From Panicum virgatum (Eukaryota > Streptophyta > Magnoliopsida > Poales > Poaceae): a DNA stretch of 64,000 nt. Positions within the stretch are counted from its first letter, which is position 1. Each line of letters opens with the position of its first letter. The stretch covers positions 5,448,711 to 5,512,710 of the forward strand of contig NC_053141.1 of the NCBI RefSeq assembly GCF_016808335.1, written 5' to 3'. A program made the translations under genes and the position numbers. A model generated the notes under the pieces. It was not told the origin of the DNA. It saw only the letters and a program-made list of their open reading frames with translations, and made no database searches. This document shows, in pieces, positions 57,001 to 64,000 of this stretch.

Positions 57001-57924
57001 TTACCATTTAGCATTTTCATTTGCTGCTTCTTTGTGCAAGTTTCCATTAGTATTCTGTAAGCTAGGGGATGGCTCCCTTGGGTTGCCTTGGTTGTTTGAC
57101 CAGAAACCCTGCCAAAATCCAATAGGCCGAGACTGAGTACTCTCCTGATGCTCTTCAGACTTCCTTTCGTACTGACCAGCTGAACCTGGACTTAACTCAG
57201 AGAACCTTACGGCTCCAAGAAGTCTCTCAGGGAGCTCTGATTCGGTTTGACTCTCAATAAGAAAGGCTAAATCTACAGTTAGCGTTGTAATATAACCAAA
57301 TGCCAAATGCACAATTGCATTTGCAACTATAGAAGATCCGATATCCACATCAACTTCAATAAAGTTTGATCCTTGAACATATTTGCATGAGAGAGCTCTC
57401 CCCAATATACAAATGGCTTGTTCACCCACAGCTGTACGAACAATCCAGGGCCCCTTAATGATATTCGCTATTAATTTAAGCCTGGAGTTCCGGAAAGCAT
57501 CATCGCCTTTCAAGAATTGATCCATAAGAGAGCCTTCAGGTATAGGTTCCAGCGATACAAAGTAGAATATTGCGCTGTAGTTATCCTTGGGCAGTTGCAA
57601 GTTGAAAGCCCAGACAAAAGGATGTTTACCATGTGAAACCTCCTCATCAATGGCTTTTCTAACACGATGGTTCTTGTCTTTCAGGATCTCACAGATTTTT
57701 GCTGGTCCTTTTATCCAATCAAATCCAAGAGGCTTCATAAGATATTCTCCACCTGGTATTTTTACCTTGTTTGTAAGATATTCTGGACCTCTGACCATAA
57801 ATGAATCACCAGGAGGTGTAGCCCACCCATTAGGACAGCTTTCAGGTGCTAGACAAGGAACAGCTCCTCCGGACTTAAGATTCTCTATCCACTGGTGCTC
57901 AGCCTCATCATGTGAAGAAGCCAT
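57001..57924 (-). CDS. EDR2-like protein, DUF1336 domain only
   Basis: A single coding exon of 307 residues starts at ATG 57924, directly after an intron acceptor (TTTTTTTAG|ATG). It carries the C-terminal domain of ENHANCED DISEASE RESISTANCE 2 (DUF1336): PCLAPESCPNGWATPPGDSF, MVRGPEYLTNKVKIPGGEYL, LKPLGFDWIKGPAKICEILK, HPFVWAFNLQLPKDNYS and KLIANIIKGPWIVRTAVGEQ. A central hydrophobic stretch follows (VANAIVHLAFGYITTLTVDL). The START and PH domains of full EDR2 are absent, as in the short members of this plant family. The last 70 residues are polar and low in complexity. The role in plants is probably lipid- or membrane-related; EDR2 itself restrains cell death and mildew resistance in Arabidopsis. 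The exact function of this short form is unknown. Confidence 0.88.
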   Translation of the reverse strand: MASSHDEAEHQWIENLKSGGAVPCLAPESCPNGWATPPGDSFMVRGPEYLTNKVKIPGGEYLMKPLGFDWIKGPAKICEILKDKNHRVRKAIDEEVSHGKHPFVWAFNLQLPKDNYSAIFYFVSLEPIPEGSLMDQFLKGDDAFRNSRLKLIANIIKGPWIVRTAVGEQAICILGRALSCKYVQGSNFIEVDVDIGSSIVANAIVHLAFGYITTLTVDLAFLIESQTESELPERLLGAVRFSELSPGSAGQYERKSEEHQESTQSRPIGFWQGFWSNNQGNPREPSPSLQNTNGNLHKEAANENAKW

Positions 57925-59177
57925 CTAAAAAAATGCCAGGTCAAGTGAGTAATTGCCAGTCTGTCACTCAAATAGAACAAACTATGATATATAGGTACAC
58001 AAGAGACTGCAGGCCACAGATAATGTTTACTACTTTACAATTTACATTGCACCAACAAAAGCACTTGTGTACTATTGATTTTCTCCAATTGGCCCAGAAC
58101 AAAGAATGCAGACGTTTACCACCTCAACACAATGTTAATATTTGACGAAAAATTCTTCTTTGAAATGACTTATATATCTCGGTGGCAACTAAAAAATCAT
58201 GATAAAATGTATCAAGCAGTTAGTGGTTAACATATATCCTCAACTATGTTTATAGCTTGGAGCATAGTTACTGCTTGTTCCCTTGGGCTTTTTTTGGGGC
58301 CTTCTGAGGCAATTTAAAATTTTCACCTCTTTTGTTTCATTATTTTTGTAATATATTTAACACAGTATGGGCTTCCCCTACTGTTTTTGCTAAATAACAT
58401 ATCCTCAACAATAGGAAAAAACCGTCCACAAGCCAAGATTTTTGTGCTGTGGTAAATAAGACCTACACATGCCACAATCAGGAGCATAGCACAAAAAGCT
58501 TAAGGCACAGAGCAGCATTTTCTAACACCACAAAATAAGACGTGATGCATCCATGACGTCTGACAAAGTATTATACCATATGAACAAGGTAATATGGAAA
58601 AGGAACAGAACACTGGGGGCTAGGATCAAAGATCTACTATATGGTGCAACTTATTTGTGATCAGTTTGTGAGCTGAGATAGTATACTGTAAAACTGGGCT
58701 TTGTGATCAGTCTGCGGAGATTTATCCATTTTCTATAAAAATATGGTGCAACCAGTGACCCTTCCCTGCCTAGGTTCAACAAGAGGCCGTAACTTCGCTA
58801 ATCTGATTTTCCTTCCAACTACGAGTTAGAAACACCTCTGGTACAGTTATTTGACTGACTGAATTGGGAACGTAATTCTGTGGGCTAAGGCTCTTCAGCG
58901 CATCAACTGACCAACAAAGGGGCAAAATCATGTACCGCCTTTGTGCAGGGTTCTGCGCTGTGCTAAAGAATCCAAGCCCTGCGCAGCTACTCCACACCGG
59001 CAAGAACTCGCCCATGCCCCATGGGCAGCGCTAAACCAAGAGGCGTGAGCTATGTGGCCACCAACCTCTCGAATCGTGGTTCTTGCAGGTCCTACTCCGA
59101 AGTCGGACGAACACGCACCCCCGCCAGCAGCAGCTTGACAAGCGAACAAAGAAGAACCGCAGGAGGAGCAAGCTTAC
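57925..59177 (-). other. 5' UTR intron of the EDR2-like gene
   Basis: A GT donor at 59177 (CCCCAAG|GTAAGC) and an AG acceptor at 57925 bound a 1.25-kb intron that ends one base before the ATG. No transposon ends are seen in it. Leader introns of this kind often raise expression in plants, but that is not shown here. Confidence 0.65.
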
Positions 59178-59480
59178 CTTGGGGATCCAGGCGACGACCC
59201 GCCGCCGAAGTGGCACGGCCGGACAAGATCCTCCAGTCCAGCCGCAGCGCTGCGACGGGTTGACTCGCTCCGGAGCGGAACCAATGGGAGCCTCGCAGAG
59301 GGAGGCGAGTATCTGATGAGGCCTGGATTCCGGGTTGCGCTGGGAGTTTAGCAGCTTGGATTTGTGGCGTCTTCGGGAAGGTTTCGTGCGGCCCGGGGAG
59401 AGAAAGGCAAGGGAGGGAGGGAACTAGGAAGGGAAGCTTTGCGTAGCCGTAGCTGCGAGGGATAAACAAACAGGAAGGCG
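59178..59480 (-). promoter_or_regulatory. First (non-coding) exon and promoter of the EDR2-like gene
   Basis: A GC-rich, gene-start-like segment precedes the GTAAGC donor. A frame across it (RRRVVAWIPK) would join in phase to the main exon, but it has only GTG as a start. I therefore treat it as 5' UTR. The transcription start is unknown. Confidence 0.5.
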
Positions 59481-59653
59481 CCGATGACGTGACGACGACG
59501 ACCAGGACAAGCATGATTGGCATGATACTGCTTTTTTCCTCCTTTTGTTTCGTTTATTTATTTATTTAAAAATGGAAAAGCTAAATATACCATGTGCCAC
59601 TACTTTCCAAATTAAATTCTTCACTTCCCTTTTACTTCGTCCGTTCCAAATTA

Positions 59654-59920
59654 CTCCCTCCCTCCCAAAAACAAACCATTCTAGAAATTTATTTATTTAA
59701 ATAAAAAATAAGTTATTTATTTGACTCTTTTAATTTTAATTTTACCGCTCGTCTTATTTAAAAATTTATGAAAATATAGTTAAATTCAATTTATTTTAAA
59801 AAAATATTAATAAAGCAAGTCACAATAGAAAAATAGTATTTTGAAGAAATTTATAGTAATACGAGTAGCCAAATTTTAAAGTAAAATAATCAAATGAATT
59901 ATAATTTAGAATAGAGGGAG
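59654..59920. mobile_element. Stowaway MITE
   Basis: The ends are CTCCCTCCCTCCCAAAAACA and the inverse of CTCCCTCTATTCTAAATT, flanked by the TA target duplication (59652-59653 and 59921-59922). 267 bp, AT-rich, non-coding. These are classic Stowaway (Tc1/Mariner) features. Confidence 0.9.
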
Positions 59921-60283
59921 TATATTTTACAATCTTAATAACCACGGTAGTATTTTTTAACGGTAGCATTGTGGCACAAGGCCAGCTAAATGATCCGCTG
60001 GCAGTGGCAGGAACCCTATGAGTGATTTTCGACTAGGCCATGACTTTCCTCTTTTAGAAAAATATCGTTTCCACAGCTTTAGATTTTTGGAATGTTCTAA
60101 ACTCTCACGCACAACTTTGTTTCATAATTTATGCTTGGGTCTTATTCAAATAAAAAAAGGAGAATTGGTACTTTTACCCTCGCTCTAAAAGCTAATTGTA
60201 AATTTAGCTCTGCTTCCCACAACTTTATATTTTACTCCTATTTTATAACAATAAAGCCTTCCCCCACGGTAAAAGCAAGCAAG
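59921..60283. other. Intergenic, nothing recognised
   Basis: AT-rich sequence with no coding potential or repeat structure that I can support. Confidence 0.5.
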
Positions 60284-61241
60284 CAGGGCCGTATACTGTA
60301 TGGTGCAAGTGGGGCGACCACACCGAGCTCCCAAATTTGAAAAAACCCTCATAATTAGCAATTACTCTACCTAGATTCTAGTTACTTTCCACAAATTCAC
60401 TACCCCAACATGCATAGAAATATCACAGACAACTGTAGCACGATACAAAGCCTAGCCTTGGAGATTTCAGCACTAGATGCACGATGCGATGGATAGTAAG
60501 AGCAAGTATTATGGGCCGCTGGGCGTCGGCGGAGTCCGAGCTGGATGAGAGATAAAGCAAGAGAGAGAAGGAATCGGGCGTTTCGCGAGACGTCGGCGGA
60601 AGCGGGCGAATGCAGAAGCGGGAGGCTCCCATTAGCCGCTGCGCTGCGCCATTGGCTGCCCATTGGCCACTGCGCTGCACCGCACACGGCAACTGCTGCA
60701 GGAGCATTAAATGGACGCCAAGCTGGCTTGCTTTTCGCCCAGGTGCCGGCGCAACCATAGCTCTTGCTCTAAGCGCGAGGGCTGTATTGCCACCGTGGCG
60801 AGTTGTCGTATGCCTAGTACATGTACTGCTATTCGGAAACTGCTGCACTTTGCAAATCATTGACTCCATCAATGATCCGTTATTGGAATCTTGCCGCTAC
60901 GGTCATGCAGCCTCTATTCTCATCTAAAATTTTAAATTTTAAATTTTAATTTCTCAATTCTCATCTTGCCGCTTAATTTTGGCTTTGTTTTATTTATAAA
61001 TTACTTTGTTATATCTTCAAGAGTTAGAGATTAGAAGTACTTATGTAGTCCTTAGATCGTAAGAAAAAATGGACTTGAATTTTTCTCAAACACATAAATC
61101 CCCCTATGATAGTTTTTAGGATTACAAAATGCATAAAGTTATATAATAAAATCCAAGTACATTTTTATCTTATATTTTTTAGATCTAGTGGCCTTATTTT
61201 ATGTTTTGCACCGGGGTTTCCAAAACTTTAGTACGGCCCTG
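60284..61241. mobile_element. hAT-like element with a nested MITE
   Basis: Ends are CAGGGCCGTATACTG and the inverse of CAGGGCCGTACTAAAG. The next blocks are also related in inverted orientation (GGTGCAAGTGGGG / GGTGCAAAACAT). The 8-bp flanks CAAGCAAG and ATTGCAAG share GCAAG. The interior is AT-rich apart from the MITE at 60499-60770. No transposase seen. Confidence 0.75.
60499..60770. mobile_element. MITE nested in the hAT element
   Basis: Starts AGAGCAAGTATTATGG and ends with the inverse of AGAGCAAGAGCTATGG. The interior is GC-rich (GGCGTCGGCGG, CATTGGCTGCCCATTGGCC). Similar AGAGCAAG-ended MITEs are common in grasses. Target duplication not resolved. Confidence 0.65.
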
Positions 61242-61268
61242 ATTGCAAGTATACATTACCATCACCTA

Positions 61269-61860
61269 CTTTTTTTTTTTGAAGGCCTTCCGGCTAGCTT
61301 CATTGATTCACTAGAATTGTTACATCATTCACCAGAAGTTGGAGAATAGACGGAGGTGGCTCCTCAGCCCAAATTACAGAGTCTTTCAAAACTATAGCTA
61401 GCCTAGCTAACTCATGAGCCACTGAATTACTCTCTCTATTACAATGGCTAATTGAGATAGCAACAAACTCCTTCCAAATCTGTGAGCATTCATCAAAAAT
61501 TGGAGCTGACGCCGTCGCCGAGAAACCACCATCTAGCATTGTATTTACCACTTCCAAACAATCCGCCTGAACTTCCAGTCGATAACAGCCGATTTGCTGA
61601 GCTAGTAGGAGGCCATCCCTCAAAGCAGAAACTTCAGCCATAGCTGCATCTAAAACATGAGGCAAGAAGCTGTGAGCAGCTGCAATGAATCCACCCGAAG
61701 CATCTCTAATCACAGCTCCCGTGCATCCCGAGCCGGTGGTCTCCTGGAAAGAGCCATCAACATTTAGCTTCAGAAAACCCTCCGAAGGTTTCACCCACCT
61801 CTGATAGCAGCATTCTTCTTTGGTGCTAGAGCATAGTTTGTAGCAATAGCAGCAATTGAC
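61269..61860 (-). mobile_element. LINE tail encoding an RNase H-like domain
   Basis: A T-run at 61269-61280 is the poly(A) end on the minus strand. The open frame 61794-61300 reads LKLNVDGSFQETTGSGCTGA, VIRDASGGFIAAAHSFLP, AAMAEVSALRDGLLLAQQIG, LEVQADCLEVVNTM and CNRESNSVAHELARLA. This is the plant RVT_3/RNase H-type domain found at the C-terminus of L1 elements. The catalytic acids appear as NVDGS, AEVSALRDG and QADCLEV. The frame is 164 codons with only a GTG at its start (QRWVKPSEG), so it is a 5'-truncated insertion and not a free gene. Confidence 0.85.
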
Positions 61861-62523
61861 ATAGCCGACCTCGGTATGTTTTGAATTTCTTCTCCAAGAG
61901 TTCGTTGTTGAGGAATGTTGAGTACTCTATCCTGCTTGTGATGAGTGAATTGTCAACCGTGCGGTGTGATCGTGCGCTTGGTCTTTGGATTGCAGGTACA
62001 CGGGCGTCAAGTGTCGACGGGGAGCTGCCGTGGAGGTGCTGTGGCCGATGGACCGTGCGGTGCACGGCGGTGAAGGGCAGCCGGGACCGGAGCTCGGACT
62101 GGGTGGCAGCTGTGGCATCCACTCCTGGATCGAGGGCGCAAGCGGCGACGGAAGGCAGGTTTCTTGGTTTGCGCCACAAAACCAAGGAGGCGTACGGCGG
62201 TTGAAGACGCCAAGTCGTGGAGGCACGGGCGTCGACGGCGTCTAGGGCCTCGCTGCGGGCGAGGAGGTGACGGGCGGCGTCTAGGGCCGTCAGAAGGCCG
62301 AGACGAGAACAACGTCCAGGGCCACGGCGTGGAGCGCGGGAATCTTCCCGCGCGTGAGGTTTTGGCGGTTTTCTCAAAACCGGCCACCTACCCGGATTTC
62401 GCGGACCCTCCAAAACCGCGGACTGGATCTTCATCAAAACGGCGGCATCATGGAGAAGACTTCGTTCCGAAGAAAGAACCTCGGCCGTCGGATGAGATCG
62501 TGTACAGGGGGTGCTGCAGGCCA

Positions 62524-62560
62524 ACCGGTCTGACCGGTCCAGCGTACCGGTCTGACCGGT
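62524..62560. repeat. Palindrome pair next to the TATA box
   Basis: Two copies of ACCGGTCTGACCGGT, with centres at 62531 and 62553, exactly 22 bp apart. The TATA inverted repeat begins 5 bp further on. Confidence 0.9.
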
Positions 62561-62565
62561 CCCGC

Positions 62566-62579
62566 GGGTATAAATACCC
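62566..62579 (+). promoter_or_regulatory. TATA box inside a perfect inverted repeat
   Basis: GGGTATAAATACCC: TATAAATA within arms GGGTAT and ATACCC around AA. Probable U3 core promoter of the second Copia element, judged by position and sequence. Confidence 0.7.
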
Positions 62580-63133
62580 CTTCACTTGTGTTAGGTTAGT
62601 AGCGGCTTTTAGAACTTGTCCGTGAATTGTCTATTCCTCCAGGCCGCCGCCCCTGTGTCTCCCTCCCTCTGTTCCTCTCTTTAAAGTAGGTTTTGATTAT
62701 AGATTTGTGAGACTTTGTATTGAAGTTGATTGGGAAAGGAGGCCCCATCCTCCTTGTGCCCTCTGGGCTTTTGAATCAATCCAATCCCCTAGTTTTTGTG
62801 CCCTTGTGTGATGGATTTCGATTTCGTTTTTGGTGCACATGATTGCTAGGATTCTACGAGCTCTTTGTTGTGATTCTCGTGCTTCTGATCCTGTCCCAAA
62901 CCCTCTGGAATCACGAGCTCTTTTGAATTGGATTTCTTGAGTTTTTGAGAAAACCCCAATTCTTCTTGATCTCCCCTCGAATTCTCGGGATTCTTTGATC
63001 TTTAGGACGAGATCTCTTGGGGATATGTTCACGGGGTAGGGGCGAAGCAATCCCCCAAGTTTCATCGATTTTCATGGTCGTTTGGTTGAGATTCATCGTT
63101 TGAATCCAAGTTTTCGGGGGTTTTCTGGGTGCC

Positions 63134-63230
63134 ACCGGTCAGACCGGTAGGCAAGACCGGTCAGACCGGTCTGCTAGTTTTTGAACAGACTCAACTGGTC
63201 AGACCGGTCCTGTGCACCGGTCAGACCGGT
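63134..63230. repeat. Two palindrome pairs in the 3' half of the LTR
   Basis: Copies of ACCGGTCAGACCGGT are centred at 63141/63163 and 63201/63223 (one has ACTGGT as its left arm). Within-pair spacing is 22 bp both times; the pairs are 60 bp apart. They lie about 560 bp downstream of the TATA box, so they are probably transcribed. Confidence 0.9.
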
Positions 63231-63465
63231 CCAGGCAGATCAGTTCTGCAGTTTTTCCAATTCGCTTCCGATTTGCTTCGTGGTTTCGCTCGCTCGTTCG
63301 AGACCCTTTGTGTTGGTTTAGATTTTCAATAGCTACTCCAAACTTTGGTCAGAACGCTTGAGGGCTTGTGCGATTTTGGGACATAGGCCGACGATTCGAA
63401 TTTCGAAGAAATTTTGATCGGCTCCCATTCACCCCCCCCTCTGGTCGCCGGCTTCGGTCCCTCAA

Positions 63466-63478
63466 TTGGTATCAGAGC
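63466..63478 (+). other. Primer-binding site (initiator tRNA-Met)
   Basis: TTGGTATCAGAGC follows the LTR end CCCTCA after one base. Same primer type as the gag-only Copia element. Confidence 0.9.
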
Positions 63479-63528
63479 TTGGTTGAGGTTTTCAGTACCT
63501 TAACCGGTTCGAAAACCACTCGGCGACC

Positions 63529-64000
63529 ATGGCGAGTCTTGGTAAGATCCCGGTGTTTTCCGGCGAGGACTATGCCTACTGGAAGGTTCGCATGAGAGCC
63601 ATCCTACAGAGCATGGGAGCCGATGTCTGGGTGATTACCACGAACCAGCTTTACGAGGTGCTTGCTGTTCAGGCCACGCCTCTTCAGGTGACCCAGCACG
63701 AGGCTAACGCCACGGCCGTCAATGCCTTGTTTGCTGGCGTTTCTCGTGCGGAGTTCTCACGCGTCCAGGGTTTTCAGGAAGCCCACAAAATTTGGACGTG
63801 CCTTGAGAACTACCACGAGGGTACACCTCAGGTGAAGGCCAAACTGTTCGAGACTCACCGGCGTGAGTACGAGAACTTCACACAGGAGCCGGGTGAGAGC
63901 ATTGACTTGATGTTCAGTCGTTTTCAGTCGATTGTGAACAAAGTCAATGCGAACAGATCTGCTGGTGCCCTTGAGTACACAGAGCACGAGAAGGCCCTTA
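63529..64000 (+). CDS. Copia-type Gag, 5' part (runs off the window)
   Basis: The ATG at 63529 is followed by 157 open codons to the window edge. The start MASLGKIPVFSGEDYAYWKV and RMRAILQSMGADVW are typical of Copia Gag (UBN2-type). AHKIWTCLENYHEGTPQVKA and FETHRREYENFTQEPGESID follow the same family pattern. No stop or frameshift is seen, so the copy may be young. Zinc knuckle and pol would lie beyond the window. It shares primer type and palindrome-pair architecture with the element at 13343-24602, but the protein is clearly different. Confidence 0.88.
   Translation, partial: MASLGKIPVFSGEDYAYWKVRMRAILQSMGADVWVITTNQLYEVLAVQATPLQVTQHEANATAVNALFAGVSRAEFSRVQGFQEAHKIWTCLENYHEGTPQVKAKLFETHRREYENFTQEPGESIDLMFSRFQSIVNKVNANRSAGALEYTEHEKAL

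Larger units (their letters stand above)
61909..63464 (+). repeat. 5' LTR of a second Copia-type element
   Basis: The right end (CGGTCCCTCA) is fixed by the primer-binding site that follows. The left end is proposed at TGAGGAATG (61909) because TGAGG mirrors CCTCA; it could lie elsewhere within about 100 bp. The LTR holds a palindromic TATA box at 62566-62579 and three palindrome pairs. The 3' part of the element lies beyond the window. Confidence 0.7.

Noticed and set aside
59178..59216. In-phase upstream exon adding PLRRRVVAWIPK to the EDR2-like protein
   Set aside because: The frame starts with GTG, not ATG, and a good ATG follows the acceptor directly.
59092..59523. 143-codon frame upstream of the EDR2-like gene
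   Set aside because: It overlaps the promoter and 5' UTR exon, crosses the splice donor and has no recognisable domain.
61826..62524. 232-codon minus-strand frame at the LTR of the second Copia element
   Set aside because: It is antisense to the LTR U3 region, crosses the palindrome pair and has no domain.

Overview
This window is nuclear DNA from a grass, most probably a panicoid. The evidence is spliced plant genes (F-box/FBD, EDR2-like DUF1336, a BORCS8-like subunit, a CYP89-type P450), a Stowaway MITE, grass-type CACTA, hAT and Mutator-like elements, a chromodomain Gypsy element, and Copia elements primed by initiator tRNA-Met. Coordinates were read by eye. Statements about families rest on motif recognition, not searches. 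LAYOUT. 1-27195 is a nest of transposons with no intact host gene. A MITE (1036-1118 and 27012-27195) is split by an old minus-strand LINE (LINE B). LINE B is split by a second minus-strand LINE (LINE A, 26735 down to 3269). LINE A is split by an LTR fragment (5355-about 6605) and by a 3.5-kb solo LTR with target duplication GAAGC. That solo LTR is itself split by a CACTA element (8563-11964) and by a very young 11.26-kb Copia-type element with gag but no pol (13343-24602, target duplication CCCAT). 27291-28440 is a Mutator-like element with a GC-rich cargo. It sits just upstream of a broken CYP89-like P450 (28524-29991) that also carries a hAT element. 30628-32303 is an intact three-exon F-box/FBD gene on the minus strand. 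A tandem duplicate of it (33834-47828) has been destroyed by a CACTA element (32670-33833), an 11.48-kb chromodomain Gypsy element (34469-45948, target duplication AGAGC), a retroposon (46175-47122), a small MITE (47311-47466) and a LINE tail (47829 onward). 48974-50034 is a foldback element and 50378-50722 an AT microsatellite. 52715-55646 encodes a plant BORCS8/MEF2BNB-like protein in four exons, with a hAT element in intron 2. 57001-59480 is an EDR2-like DUF1336 gene. From 59654 on come a Stowaway MITE, a hAT element with a nested MITE, a LINE RNase H tail, and at the right edge the 5' LTR, primer-binding site and start of gag of another Copia element. The most notable unexplained signal is a regulatory-looking architecture shared by the two Copia-type elements. 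Each carries pairs of 13-15 bp odd-length palindromes. In eleven of the twelve pairs I measured, the centres are exactly 22 bp apart; in the other they are 23 bp apart. The palindrome sequences differ between the elements (GCGGACYGTCCGC in one, ACCGGTCWGACCGGT in the other). In both, pairs lie just upstream of a TATA box that is itself the centre of a perfect inverted repeat, and further pairs lie downstream of the presumed start of transcription. In the first element the pairs recur about every 96-97 bp.
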